Shown: positions 27,236 through 36,218, counted from the stretch's first letter. The stretch: 64,000 nt of DNA from Streptomyces sioyaensis (GCF_004122735.1 NZ_SDIF01000022.1:28714-92713); one strand, 5' to 3'. Notes: a model not told the origin generated them from the letters alone. Numbers and translations: made by a program.

Positions 27236-27426
27236 TGGGCATCGAAGGGCAAGGGAGCCATGAGCCGGGTGCGTGAGAGGCAGGCCAAGATCTGCGTGTT
27301 GGGGACGTAGAACGGCCATTCCTGCAATGTCTCAGGGGAAGCGGTGCTGCGCTGCCTCACCCTGCGCTGCCTGCCGCCTGTTCGTCCTTCGACATGGCGA
27401 GATCTCCAGTGCTGGGCCGTGCCGGG

Positions 27427-28158
27427 TCAGGTGAGCCAGTCGGTGTAGTGGGTGGGGGCGATGCGTGCGTCGCCCTTGGTGGTGAGCACATCGCCGTGGA
27501 CGGCGGCGAACATGCCGGCGGTGTCGTCGGTGATGACCGTGCGGCCGTCGGGTCGGGCGCTCAGGGTGATCCGGCCGAGTTCGTCGAGGGGATGAACGTC
27601 GGGTCCGCCGACATTGAGGGTTCCGTTCAGAGGGGTACCGGCGGCGACTTCGGCGACGGTGTCGGAGACGTCCTGGGCGGCGATCGGCTGGAGTGGGGTG
27701 GTGGGCAGGCGGACGGTGTCGCCCTCGGTGGTCCAGGACATGAAGGCGTTGATGAACTCCATGAACTGGGTGGCGTGGACGATCGAATAGGGGATCGGTC
27801 CGGCCTTGAGGATGTCTTCCTGCAAGACCTTGGCGCGGTAATAGGCGAGGTCGGGCACCTGGTCCGCGCCGACGATCGAGAGGATGACGAAGTGCCCCAC
27901 CCCGGCTTTGTGGCCGGCGGCCAGGAGGTTGTCCATCGAGGTCTGGAAGAAGGCGGGAGAGGCATCGTCGAAGGTCGGGGAATTCGTCAGATTGACGATG
28001 CAGTCTGCTCCGGCCACCGCCTCCTCCACGCCCTGGCCGGTGATCACGTCGACACCTGTGGACGGCGAGTGCGGCACGGCCTCGTGCCCGGCGGCGTTCA
28101 GCTTCTTCACGACCTGCGACCCGATCAGACCGGTACCGCCGATGACTGCGAACTTCAT
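27427..28158 (-). CDS. NmrA-like NAD(P)-binding atypical SDR
   Basis: 243-residue Rossmann protein starting MKFAVIGGTGLIGSQVVKKL, the nucleotide-binding motif of atypical SDR/NmrA proteins. It has IVNLTNSPTFDD, a YYRAKVLQEDIL helix with the Tyr-x-x-x-Lys pair, and PYSIVHATQFMEF. Proteins of this type act as NAD(P)H-dependent quinone or sugar-nucleotide oxidoreductases or redox sensors; which applies here is unknown. Separated by 247 bases without a recognised gene from the monooxygenase operon, same direction. Confidence 0.82.
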   Translation of the reverse strand: MKFAVIGGTGLIGSQVVKKLNAAGHEAVPHSPSTGVDVITGQGVEEAVAGADCIVNLTNSPTFDDASPAFFQTSMDNLLAAGHKAGVGHFVILSIVGADQVPDLAYYRAKVLQEDILKAGPIPYSIVHATQFMEFINAFMSWTTEGDTVRLPTTPLQPIAAQDVSDTVAEVAAGTPLNGTLNVGGPDVHPLDELGRITLSARPDGRTVITDDTAGMFAAVHGDVLTTKGDARIAPTHYTDWLT

Positions 28159-28405
28159 TGCTCACCCTTCGTCGCACACCGATAGGCCATACGTCCAGAT
28201 TGCGGCGATACCGTGCACGGCGCACGGTGGCCGGTGCGCTCCCGGGTATGCCGGCGGCGCTGCGTGCTTACGGCATCGCGGATGGCAGTCGACGCAAGCG
28301 TCATCGCTGGGAACGCCGGCGGTTGCTGCGACCCTCTTCCATGATCGACGAGATACCCCTGGTGCCGCTCGAAGGAGCCCCCGGCGCCGAGGGACGCTGC
28401 GGTGG

Positions 28406-29533
28406 TCAGTGGGTGTCGTCGGTGGCGAAGTCGGGCAGTTCGGTGGACAGCAGCTCCTCGGCGCCGTGGTCGAGGAGCTTTTGCATCTGGTGGGAGCGGG
28501 GCAGCATGGTCTTCTCGTAGGCGTGGATGGCGTCGTCAATGGTGTTGTTGTTCGCGATGGCGAGGGCGAGTTCGCAGGCGTCGAGCATGGCGAGGTTGAC
28601 GCCGACGCCCAGCGGAGGCATGAGGTGGGCGGCGTCGCCGAGCAGGGTGACGGTGGGGTTGTGCTCCCAGGTGTGGGGGACAGGCAGGGCGTAGAGAGGG
28701 CGGTCGACGTAGAGGCCGTCGTTGTTGGTGATCAGCTGGCGCAGGCGGGGGGACCAGTCGCGGTACTGCGCGAGGAGGATTGAGCGGATGCCGTCGGTGT
28801 CCTGAAGGGTCAGGCCGTGGGCGGTGATCCAGTCAGCGGGGACGCGCTGGATGATGTAGACGCGGATGTGGTCGCCGCTGTTGCGCTGGGCGAACAGACC
28901 ACGCTCGCCGTCGGCCGCGGCAGCGCCGCCCTGGCCGACGAGTTCGGCTACGTCGGGGTGCTGGCTTTCGACGTCGTGGAACCAGGCTTCGAGGAAGCTG
29001 ACGCCGCTGTACTGGGGGGCGGCCGGTGAGACGGCGCGGCGGACCTTGGACCAAGCGCCGTCGGCGCCGATGACGAGGTCGGCTTCGATGGTGGTGCCGT
29101 CGGTGAAGCGCAGTTGCCGGGGCCCCTCCGCGGGGCCGTCGACAGCCTGGAGGGTGTGGCCCCAGCGCACGGTGCCAGGCTGAAGAGAGCCCAGGAGGAG
29201 GTCGCGCAGCTGGCCGCGGTCGATCTCCGGCTTGAAGCGTTCGCCCTCTTCCGGGGTGTGGTGGAAGAGGATCGTGCCGGCCGGGTCCAGCTGGCGCATC
29301 TCCTGCCCCTCGGGGCGGGACAGTTGGAAGAACTCCTCCAGCAGTCCGGCTTCGCGCAGGGCGATCTGGCCGTTGTCCTCGTGGAGGTCGAGGGTGCCGC
29401 CCTGGTTGCGGGCGTCGGGACCGGTTTCGTGGTCGTAGACGGTGGCGGTGATGCCGTGCTGCTGGAGGATGCGGGCGCAGGTCAGTCCGCCGGGACCGGC
29501 ACCGATGATCGTGATGCGGGGAGTGGTGTTCAT
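28406..29533 (-). CDS. FAD-dependent monooxygenase, TetX-like
   Basis: 375-residue group A flavoprotein monooxygenase. FAD-binding ITIIGAGPGGLTCARILQQH at the N-terminus, DG-type motif GADGAWSKVRRAV in the middle, and LLGDAAHLMPPLGVGVNLAM for the ribityl part of FAD. The best resemblance is to TetX-like enzymes that hydroxylate and inactivate aromatic or polyketide compounds. ATG 29533, with CGGAG upstream, overlaps the stop of the deleted MFS gene by ATGA. This pairing (drug efflux pump plus modifying enzyme under a divergent TetR) suggests a detoxification unit, now damaged. Confidence 0.86.
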   Translation of the reverse strand: MNTTPRITIIGAGPGGLTCARILQQHGITATVYDHETGPDARNQGGTLDLHEDNGQIALREAGLLEEFFQLSRPEGQEMRQLDPAGTILFHHTPEEGERFKPEIDRGQLRDLLLGSLQPGTVRWGHTLQAVDGPAEGPRQLRFTDGTTIEADLVIGADGAWSKVRRAVSPAAPQYSGVSFLEAWFHDVESQHPDVAELVGQGGAAAADGERGLFAQRNSGDHIRVYIIQRVPADWITAHGLTLQDTDGIRSILLAQYRDWSPRLRQLITNNDGLYVDRPLYALPVPHTWEHNPTVTLLGDAAHLMPPLGVGVNLAMLDACELALAIANNNTIDDAIHAYEKTMLPRSHQMQKLLDHGAEELLSTELPDFATDDTH

Positions 29534-30188
29534 GGTGGTGCTCCGTTCGTGTCGCACGGCACTGTGCTGGCGTGCACGGGGGTTGTGTCAGTTGGCGGTG
29601 CCGACGGGGGTGTTCTTGGCGCTGTCGGCGGGTGCGGTCGGCCGGCCGTCTTCAGTGGGACTTCGATGACGAAGAGCGCGGCGACGAAGGCGAGGACGCA
29701 CAAGCCCGCGCCGGTGAGGAAGATGTGACTCGTGCCCTGGGTGATTGGGTGGAGGTAGGCGTACCTGGCTCCTGCAGGGAGCTTTTGCAGGACGTTCGGG
29801 TCGGTGTCGGTGCCGCCGGTGCCGGGCAGGTGGGACTGGATGGCGCGGGTGAACAGGGAGCCGAAGACGGCGACGCCGAGGGAGCCGCCCAGGGTGCGGA
29901 AGACGTTGACCGAGCTCATGGCGGCGCCCATGTCCCGTAGCGCGACGCTGTTCTGCGCGATGGTGGACGACAGGTGGTGACGGCGGTGACCAGCGTGTAA
30001 GCGGTCACGACCCAGGAGATGTGCTCCAGGCCGCCCAGGTCGGAGACGATCGTGGGCATCGCGGTGCTGACGACCATGTTGTCGAGCATCGAGAGCAGCA
30101 TCGCGAGCATGACGCCGAGCAGGACCCAGCGCGCGTTCTTCGGCACGGCCGCAGGGCCAGTAGAGGGGACAGATGTAGACGCGGACAT
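29530..30188 (-). pseudogene. MFS drug-efflux transporter (DHA2/EmrB type) with large internal deletion
   Basis: From ATG 30188 the frame encodes a normal DHA2 N-terminus: VLLGVMLAMLLSMLDNMVVS, then LEHISWVVTAYTLVTAVTT. At about 29970-29977 it jumps out of frame into the far C-terminal part, IAQNSVALRDMGAAMSSVNV and RTLGGSLGVAVFGSLF, ending after one last helix. Roughly 300 residues, covering most of the 14 helices, are missing and the two halves are in different frames. A working pump cannot be made. The C-terminal half still ends in an ATGA overlap with the monooxygenase, preserving the old operon junction. Confidence 0.85.
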
Positions 30189-30280
30189 GACTGATCACCC
30201 CCTTCGGGCAGGGAGGAAGAGAGGGGAGAGGCGGGGGAGTACCCCACGACCGCTGCTCCAGAAGAGCACACCAACTCAAT

Positions 30281-30314
30281 AAGTGCAACTGATGCACTTT
30301 TGAAGTTGTGCAAC
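30281..30314. promoter_or_regulatory. TetR-type operator: AAGTGCA-N5-TGCACTT plus GTTG-N2-CAAC
   Basis: Perfect 7-base inverted repeat at 30281-30299 followed by GTTGTGCAAC at 30305-30314, both between the MFS relic and the TetR gene. Positioned to repress both divergent genes, which is the usual TetR arrangement. Confidence 0.6.
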
Positions 30315-30334
30315 CGAAGGATAGGCTCTTGGGT

Positions 30335-30961
30335 ATGACCGACACCGAGACAGGCCCCGCGCCGGCGCAGATGGGGCGCCGTGAGCGCAAGAAGGCCGCC
30401 ACCCGCCAGGCCATCGCCGATGCCGCCATGCGCCTGTTCCTGGAGCGCGGATACGACGATGTGGGCATCCGCGAGATCGCGGATGCCGCCGACGTGTCCA
30501 CCACCACGTTGTTCAAGCACTTCCCGGTCAAGGAGGCCCTGGTCTTCGACGAGGACGCCGACCAGGAGGCCCGACTGCTCGCCGCCGTCCGCGAACGCCC
30601 ACAGGGCCAGTCGATCCCTGCAGCACTGCGCGAGCACGCGCTGCGATACCGCATCCCCGCCGCGGACGGCGACGCCCGCTTCACCGCCTTCGCCGACCTG
30701 GTGAACAACGCTCCGGCGCTGCGGGACTACCTACAGGGCATGTGGCTGCGCCACTCTGCCGCCCTTGCCCAGGTCATCGCGGAGGAGAGCGGCCTGTCCG
30801 AAGCCGATCCCGCCTGCACCGCTCTGGCTCACTTCACCCTCGAAGCCCCGCGCGCCGCCCGTGGCCACGACGATCCTCGTCAGGCCATCACCCGCGCCTT
30901 CGACCTCCTCGAAAGCGGCTGGCACACCCTTGATCCTCTGCTCGGCGATCTCCCGCGTTGA
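30335..30961 (+). CDS. TetR-family transcriptional regulator
   Basis: 208-residue repressor. N-terminal helix-turn-helix region with RQAIADAAMRLFLERGYDDV, VGIREIADAADVSTTTLFKH and FPVKEALVFDEDAD. The C-terminal domain would bind the inducing drug or metabolite. ATG 30335 is preferred; an upstream in-frame ATG at 30308 lies next to the operator repeats. Divergent from the deleted MFS pump and TetX-like monooxygenase, which it presumably controlled. Confidence 0.9.
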   Translation: MTDTETGPAPAQMGRRERKKAATRQAIADAAMRLFLERGYDDVGIREIADAADVSTTTLFKHFPVKEALVFDEDADQEARLLAAVRERPQGQSIPAALREHALRYRIPAADGDARFTAFADLVNNAPALRDYLQGMWLRHSAALAQVIAEESGLSEADPACTALAHFTLEAPRAARGHDDPRQAITRAFDLLESGWHTLDPLLGDLPR

Positions 30962-31088
30962 CCAGGAACGCCGGGTCCGGGGCCTGCATACGACCACGCA
31001 TGCGCGCGACGACATTGCTCGCCGGGACGGCCGGTGACGCCCTGATGTTCTGCCGCTGCAGGTGCACTAGCGCTGACATGCCGATGCA

Positions 31089-31127
31089 CCGGCGCCCCCG
31101 CGCTCCGCGTGAGCACGGGGGCACCGG
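31089..31127. terminator. GC-rich hairpin after the TetR gene
   Basis: Arms CCGGCGCCCCCG and CGGGGGCACCGG with one mismatch, about 130 bases past the TetR stop. First of two hairpins between convergent genes. Confidence 0.5.
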
Positions 31128-31149
31128 CGTGTGCACCTTCGTGTGAGTG

Positions 31150-31192
31150 CCGGGTTGGGCAGTGCCGTGGCTGCGACCACTGCCCAACCCGG
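31150..31192. terminator. Perfect 15-bp stem hairpin between TetR and CobW genes
   Basis: Arms CCGGGTTGGGCAGTG and CACTGCCCAACCCGG with a 13-base loop, ending 6 bases before the stop codon of the leftward CobW gene. A bidirectional terminator is the likely role. Confidence 0.7.
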
Positions 31193-31198
31193 AGCTTG

Positions 31199-32368
31199 TC
31201 AGGTCTGCGGCACCAGATCCGGGTGCTCGTGTTCGCAGGCGTCGTCGAGGCCGTATGTTTCCCATTCGGGGAACGGGTCGCCGGTGAGCCGTTCCCCCGC
31301 GGCCAGGAGGCAGTCGGCCAGGGCCGCTTGCAGTGCCTCGGTGCGCAACCCGGTGCCGATGAAGACCAGTTCCTGGCCCTGGCTGTCGTCGGCATCACGA
31401 GCCCCGGAAGGCTCGAAGCGCGCGACGGCCCCGGCTTGTGACCACAACCCCGTGACACCCGGGCGGCTGGCCAGCCAGAAGAAGCCCTTGGAACGGAGGA
31501 TCTGACCGTAGGCGCTGCTGTCGAGCCCCTCGGTGACGAAGGTCCACAGCCGGCCGGGATGGAACGGCACACCGGCGCGGAAGACCGTGCTGGAGATGCC
31601 GTACTCCTCGGTCTCCGGAATGTGGTCGCCGTTGAGTTCCTGCACCCAGCCGGGGGCCTGCTGAGCCCGCTCCAGGTTGAAGAGTCCGGTGCCGAGGATC
31701 TCGCGGGAGTTCACCCGACCGTGCCGGGCGGGCACGATGCGGGCGGCCGGGTTGAGGCGGGTGAGCGCGGCCTGAAGGCGTTCGGCGCCGGCCGCATCGA
31801 CGAGGTCGGTCTTGTTGAGGACGATGACGTCGGCGAACTCGATCTGGTCCATCAGCAGGTCGCTGACGGTGCGTTCGTCCTCCTCGTACTGGTCCAGCCC
31901 CCGCTCGGCCAGCCCGTCGCCGCCGGCCAGCTCCGGCAGAAAGTTGGCGGCGTCGACGACGGTGACCATCGTGTCGAGCCTGGCGAGATCGCCCAGGGTC
32001 GCTCCGTCGTCGCGGGGGAAGGCGAAGGTGGCCGCGACGGGCATCGGTTCCGAGATGCCGCTGGACTCGATGAGGAGATAGTCGAAGCGGCCCTCACGGG
32101 CCAACCGGTCGACCTCTTCGAGGAGATCATCGCGCAGCGTGCAGCAGATGCACCCGTTGGTCATCTCGACCAGGCGTTCCTCGGTGCGGGAGAGCGCGGC
32201 TTCACCGCCGCGGACCAGGGTCGCGTCAATGTTGATCTCACTCATGTCATTGACGATGACCGCGACACGCAGGCCCTCCCGGTTGCCCAGGACGTGATTG
32301 AGCAGGGTGGTCTTGCCCGCTCCGAGGAAACCGGACAGGACCGTGACGGGCAGTCGGTTGTGCGTCAT
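31199..32368 (-). CDS. COG0523/CobW-family GTPase, probable zinc metallochaperone
   Basis: 389-residue G3E GTPase. Walker [16 protein letters not shown] (residues 11-25), the family metal-binding motif CICC at 73-76 ([11 protein letters not shown]), the ESSGISEP block, and the GTP base motif VLNKTDLVD are all seen, followed by a CobW C-terminal domain with histidines near the end. It lies 9 bases downstream of a cysteine-free ribosomal protein L32 gene, the standard pairing in actinobacterial Zur (zinc-starvation) regulons. The role is therefore zinc delivery when zinc is scarce rather than cobalamin synthesis. Confidence 0.9.
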   Translation of the reverse strand: MTHNRLPVTVLSGFLGAGKTTLLNHVLGNREGLRVAVIVNDMSEINIDATLVRGGEAALSRTEERLVEMTNGCICCTLRDDLLEEVDRLAREGRFDYLLIESSGISEPMPVAATFAFPRDDGATLGDLARLDTMVTVVDAANFLPELAGGDGLAERGLDQYEEDERTVSDLLMDQIEFADVIVLNKTDLVDAAGAERLQAALTRLNPAARIVPARHGRVNSREILGTGLFNLERAQQAPGWVQELNGDHIPETEEYGISSTVFRAGVPFHPGRLWTFVTEGLDSSAYGQILRSKGFFWLASRPGVTGLWSQAGAVARFEPSGARDADDSQGQELVFIGTGLRTEALQAALADCLLAAGERLTGDPFPEWETYGLDDACEHEHPDLVPQT

Positions 32369-32377
32369 GTCGTCGTT

Positions 32378-32548
32378 TCAGCCATCGGGGCGCAGCAGCC
32401 CGCGCTCGTACGCCTTGGCCAGCCGCTGCGGTACGAGGTAGGGGGTGCCGTCGACGGTGACGGGCACGAGCTGGGGGGTGCTGGCCTTCCACTGGGCGCG
32501 GCGGTGGCGGGTGTTGCTGCGGGACATCTTGCGCTTGGATACGGCCAT
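32378..32548 (-). CDS. rpmF: 50S ribosomal protein L32, zinc-independent (C-minus) paralogue
   Basis: 56-residue basic protein [20 protein letters not shown]..., a full-length L32. It has no cysteine at all, so it lacks the zinc ribbon of the primary L32. Such C-minus paralogues replace the zinc-bearing form on ribosomes under zinc limitation. ATG 32548 is preceded by AGGAGGTCG on the minus strand. First gene of a two-gene operon with the CobW GTPase; a Zur-like inverted repeat lies 40-60 bases upstream. Confidence 0.93.
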   Translation of the reverse strand: MAVSKRKMSRSNTRHRRAQWKASTPQLVPVTVDGTPYLVPQRLAKAYERGLLRPDG

Positions 32549-32587
32549 GGCGACCTCCTGCGTGACTAGGCGACACCCCACGCTATA

Positions 32588-32608
32588 TGAAAATGGATGC
32601 CATTTCCA
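32588..32608. promoter_or_regulatory. Zur-box-like inverted repeat TGAAAATG-N5-CATTTCCA
   Basis: Eight-base arms with one mismatch, AT-rich in a G+C-rich setting, just upstream of rpmF. Resembles the TGAAAATG half-sites of actinobacterial Zur boxes, although the 5-base spacer differs from the compact form I remember, so the assignment rests partly on the gene content. Confidence 0.5.
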
Positions 32609-32719
32609 AATTGGTGATGGTGGAGCGGTTCGACTGCCGCACAAGAACCTGAACTCCCCCGGGCCGTCAGTCGGCTCCTCCGCCACCTCAAGGAGCGTGC
32701 GTGGCATCGGGGTTGATCG

Positions 32720-32938
32720 TTGCCCAAGCGGGAGGCGGGCCTGCTGCGCATGCAACAGTCCGGAGTCATCGTCAGCGACTGCGCCACGCTCATGGTGAAG
32801 ACACACGCCGACAACGCGGATCCCGCGGCCGATGCGGTCTGTGCCGCGCTGGACATGCCGTTCGCCGTCCTGGCCGGCCAGATCTCGGCCGCCCACCAGC
32901 ACTTTTCCGCGAGCGCGGAGCGGGACGCCTTCACCTAG
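32720..32938 (+). pseudogene. C-terminal fragment of an isochorismatase/cysteine-hydrolase family protein
   Basis: About 73 residues with no proper start. [20 protein letters not shown] and [14 protein letters not shown] resemble the end of YcaC-like cysteine hydrolases. The catalytic Asp, Lys and Cys would lie upstream and are absent. The flanking parts of the 32609-33237 gap hold nothing else recognised. Confidence 0.35.
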
Positions 32939-33237
32939 GGTGATCACGCGGCCGGCTCGTCCCCAGGACGTCGTTCGCCCCCTCCTGGGCCGCGGCGAGG
33001 GTCGGTGCGATGTCGACCACTGATGGGTGGAGTCGCAGCCGTGGTGCTGGTCGACCACCAGGTTCCCTCTTCCACATGTCCGCTGTCGGCGGGGGCCTCG
33101 GATTCGGACGAACCCCACCATTGCCCGCAGCGGATCACTGCCGCAACCTCCGTCTCCGCCGAGCGACGCGGAGCCGATCGGGTGACGATGGACGTGTACT
33201 GACGTGATCACGCTGCTCCCAGAAGGAGGCAGACGTC

Positions 33238-33921
33238 ATGGCATCCCCTTCCGAGTCCCCAGGCCCCGTTCCCCCGCGCAGCACCGAGCCACAGGACACG
33301 CCCCTGGCCGAAGGCATGGCCTTCCTGGCGAACAAGGGCTGGCAGATCCTGCTCACCATGGGCCTGGCCACCACCGCCCTGGGCGTCATCGCCCTGGTCT
33401 GGCCGGGCGCAACGCTGCGGGTCCTCGGCGTGCTCTTCGGCGTCTATCTGCTGGCGACCGGCGTTTTCCAGCTGGCCGGCGCCTTCGGCACGCACGTGCC
33501 CCGGCATCTTCGGGTGTTGCACTTCCTCACAGGCGCGCTCTTGATCCTGCTGGGGTTGATCTGCTTCCGGGGCACCATGGAGTCGATTCTGCTGCTCGCC
33601 CTGTGGATCGGCTTCAGCTGGCTGCTGCGCGGCACCATGGAGACGGCCGCGGCGGCCTCCGCCCAGGACATGCCGGCCCGAGGCTGGCACGTGGCCTTCG
33701 GGATCATCAGCGCTCTGGCGGGCATCGTGCTGATCGTCTCGCCGTTCGCCTCGATCGCGGCACTCACCCTGGTGGTGGGCGTCATGGCCATCGTCCTGGG
33801 GCTGACCGAGGTGATCCGGGCCATCATGCTCCGCATCGAAGTCGGCCGTCTCGCTCCGGCCCCCGCCGCCCAGCGGCGCCCCCTGTTCCACCGTCCGCAC
33901 CGTCCGCACCCCCAGCACTGA
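33238..33921 (+). CDS. HdeD-family (DUF308) membrane protein
   Basis: 227-residue integral membrane protein with about six short helices arranged as repeated pairs, for example ILLTMGLATTALGVIALVWP, LFGVYLLATGVFQLAGAF and IVLIVSPFASIAALTLVVGV. This is the HdeD/DUF308 pattern, linked to acid stress in enterobacteria but of unknown role in Streptomyces. ATG 33238 follows AAGGAGG. The C-terminus ends in a histidine/proline/arginine tail (RPLFHRPHRPHPQH). Single gene, followed by a hairpin. Confidence 0.85.
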   Translation: MASPSESPGPVPPRSTEPQDTPLAEGMAFLANKGWQILLTMGLATTALGVIALVWPGATLRVLGVLFGVYLLATGVFQLAGAFGTHVPRHLRVLHFLTGALLILLGLICFRGTMESILLLALWIGFSWLLRGTMETAAAASAQDMPARGWHVAFGIISALAGIVLIVSPFASIAALTLVVGVMAIVLGLTEVIRAIMLRIEVGRLAPAPAAQRRPLFHRPHRPHPQH

Positions 33922-34160
33922 TCACCGGGGTCGGATCGGCCGGCCACCGGCGAACAGCGAAGGGCCGCCCCCTCGGACCGGGCAGACGCCTCGGCCGGTG
34001 CCGACGCCGCACGGCGCGGACGACCGCGAAGCGAACGCGCTGCGACGGCGGCAACGATCGCTGACCGGGGGAGTCCGCGCTCTGCCCGGTTCGGCTTCGG
34101 TCAGCCGGTGTGATGACGGCCGTGAACAGCTCGCCCGACAGCCGAGGCCACCCGCCGGAT

Positions 34161-34200
34161 GGTGCCCCAGCCCGGCGGCCGCCCGGCGGGCTGGGGCACC
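34161..34200. terminator. Strong hairpin, 14-bp stem
   Basis: Arms GGTGCCCCAGCCCG and CGGGCTGGGGCACC, 240 bases after the HdeD-like gene. The stretch 33922-34269 holds no other recognised feature. Confidence 0.5.
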
Positions 34201-34269
34201 TGGCCGATGGCGGGGAACCCGTACCCGTAGCGTCCCGGGGCTGATCCGGCACCGCACGGGAGTCGGCAG

Positions 34270-34848
34270 GGTGACGGCTTCACCGTCCAGCACGGCATCA
34301 GGCTGGTCAACAACGTCGGTGCCACCAGCCCACGCTCCAGCTTCCTCGACGTCGATGACGCAGCATGGATGCATGCCTCAACATGACATTCCTGAGCGCG
34401 GTGCGCGCCAGCCGTGCGTCGTTGCCACACTTGCTGGCCCACGGCGAGGGCGCGATCGTCAACATCAGCTCGGTCAACGCCCGACTGCCCTTCCCCATGG
34501 TGGTGGACTATTCAGCGGCCAAAGCCGCCCTGAGCAACCTCACCAAGGCTTTGTCGGAGGAGTTCGCTCCCCGTGGTGTCCGCGTCAACGCCGTCGCCCC
34601 CCGGCCCCGTACGCACCCCGTTCTGGACCGCCCCCGGCGCCTTTGCCGAAACCGTCGCGGCCAGTGCGGGCAGCACGGCACAGGAGGCCCTGGACCAGGT
34701 CGTACCCCAGCAGATGGGCATCTCCACCGGACGCATCACCGAACCCCATGAGGTGGCTGACCTCGTTGCCTTCCTGGCCTCCCCGCGAGCCGGCAACATC
34801 ACCGGTGCCGAATTCGTCATCGATGGAGGCCAGATCAAGACCACCTGA
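34270..34848 (+). pseudogene. Short-chain dehydrogenase/reductase, truncated and frameshifted
   Basis: The protein can be read only by switching frames: HGIRLVNNVGATSPRSSFLD to about 34365, then NMTFLSAVRASRASLPHLLA, GAIVNISSVNARLPF and MVVDYSAAKAALSNLTKAL to about 34597, then VRTPFWTAPG, ITEPHEVADLVAFLASPRAG and GAEFVIDGGQIKTT. The N-terminal nucleotide-binding half-domain is missing. The second shift lies in a run of six C at 34597-34602, where five would restore APGPVRTPF. The catalytic Tyr-x-x-x-Lys (YSAAK) survives, so loss is recent. Confidence 0.85.
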
Positions 34849-35153
34849 CACGGGCTCAAGCGAACCGGGCCTGGGGGCAGGTCTGTTGTCACCAGGGGGC
34901 GGGGCTCTCCCGCGTGTGCGGGGTAACTTGGCTTGGCCCCCGTCGCTGGATGAGCCTGGATCTCCACGAACAGGCGGAATCCCTGTCGGATGCCGTCTGC
35001 GAGGTGCTGGACACAGCCCCCTCCCACGGCTGGTCGCCGCCGGGAGCGAGGGAACTGGCTGCCGGCGCGAGCGCTTCCGCATGGACGGTCTCGTCCATGA
35101 AAGCCCGCGCTGGTCCGCCGGTTTCTGCGGACCCCTCTGCCGGGAGAGTCAGG
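34849..35153. other. 305-base gap without a recognised gene
   Basis: A plus-strand frame (MSLDLHEQAESLSDAVCEVL and onward) is open here and runs past 35153 into the antisense of the NAD kinase gene. It matches nothing I know and has no ribosome site; treated as non-coding. Confidence 0.4.
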
Positions 35154-36218
35154 TCAGTCGACGTCCGCGGGCAGGGGCGGAAGGCGCAGGTGTGCGAGGT
35201 CATCGGGGGGTGGGCTGGTGTGGGGCCACATGGGGGTGATGTCGGCGTCGGCGGTCGCGGGGGCATCGGTCAGGCGCATGCGCTCACGTAGCCTGCCGTA
35301 GAAGTCAGTTGGCCCGAGCCGCACGACGCGCAGGCGCTGCGGAGCCGCGTAGACACCGATCCAGTCCCCTGGATCCAGGACGCCGCGCAACTGACCGTCG
35401 ACGCTCACCGCCGCGCGGCCGGAATGTCCTAGGACGCGTAGGGCGACGGCTTCGTCGGGTGCGGCAACTACCGAGCGGTTGAAGGTCATGTGCGGAGCGA
35501 CAGGGGTGAAGACGATGGCGTCGGCTCGGGGGGAGATGACCGGGCCGCCGGCGGCGAAGCTGTAGGCGGTGGATCCGGTGGGGGTGGCGACCAAGACGGC
35601 GTCGGCGGAGTAGGAGGCGAGCAGTCGGCCCGCGAGGTACACGCCGAGGGAGACCTGCCGGTCGCGTGCCAGTTTCTCCAGGACGATGTCGTTGAGGGCT
35701 GTCACGTTCAGGGCCACCCCCCAGTCCCGGGCGACGGCACACTCGGTGCGCACCGGCGGAGGCGGCAGCGCGGGACCCCGGCCGTAGCGCAGGAGGGCCT
35801 CCATACCCTCGGGGAGTTGCAGCGGACAGGACGCCCGCATCGTCAGCATCAGGCGGGTCTCGACGTTCACTTGGCCGCGATGGATGGTGTCCAGCGCACA
35901 CTCGACGTCGTCGGCCGGGACCTCGGTCAGAAAGCCGAGGGTGCCCAGGTCGACACCGAGGACAAGCGCGTCGTTCTGTGCGGCCAGGCGTGCTCCGCGC
36001 AGGAAGGTGCCGTCTCCTCCGAGCGTGACGATCAGGTCGGGGCTGCCGGCAGCCCCGACCTCTTCCCGCGCATCGCGCCGTTGTTCGTCCTGACTCCACA
36101 CGTCGATGGCGACGCAGCCGACATCCTGGCGTTCGCACCACCGTCGGACGGCGTCGGCGGCCGCCACGGCGCCGGGACGGCCCCCGTGGACGACGATGCC
36201 CACCCGTTGCACGCTCAC
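35154..36218 (-). CDS. NAD(+) kinase (ATP-NAD kinase family)
   Basis: Phosphorylates NAD to NADP. 354 residues with GGDGTFLRGAR (GGDGT at 67-71), GVDLGTLGFLTEV, NDIVLEK and TPTGSTAYSFAAGGPVISP, which are all the family signatures. The GTG at 36218 is preferred, with GGAGGG upstream; another GTG follows two codons later. Streptomyces carry a housekeeping copy near recN, so this one in an accessory region is probably a second paralogue. The C-terminal 45 residues beyond the core domain are proline-rich and unusual. Neighbours give no pathway. Confidence 0.88.
   Translation of the reverse strand: MSVQRVGIVVHGGRPGAVAAADAVRRWCERQDVGCVAIDVWSQDEQRRDAREEVGAAGSPDLIVTLGGDGTFLRGARLAAQNDALVLGVDLGTLGFLTEVPADDVECALDTIHRGQVNVETRLMLTMRASCPLQLPEGMEALLRYGRGPALPPPPVRTECAVARDWGVALNVTALNDIVLEKLARDRQVSLGVYLAGRLLASYSADAVLVATPTGSTAYSFAAGGPVISPRADAIVFTPVAPHMTFNRSVVAAPDEAVALRVLGHSGRAAVSVDGQLRGVLDPGDWIGVYAAPQRLRVVRLGPTDFYGRLRERMRLTDAPATADADITPMWPHTSPPPDDLAHLRLPPLPADVD

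Noticed and set aside
27236..27330. Minus-strand tail reading LQEWPFYVPNTQILACLSRT before a stop at the esterase end
   Set aside because: Looks protein-like and may be a relic, but I cannot match it to a family and it is under 40 residues.
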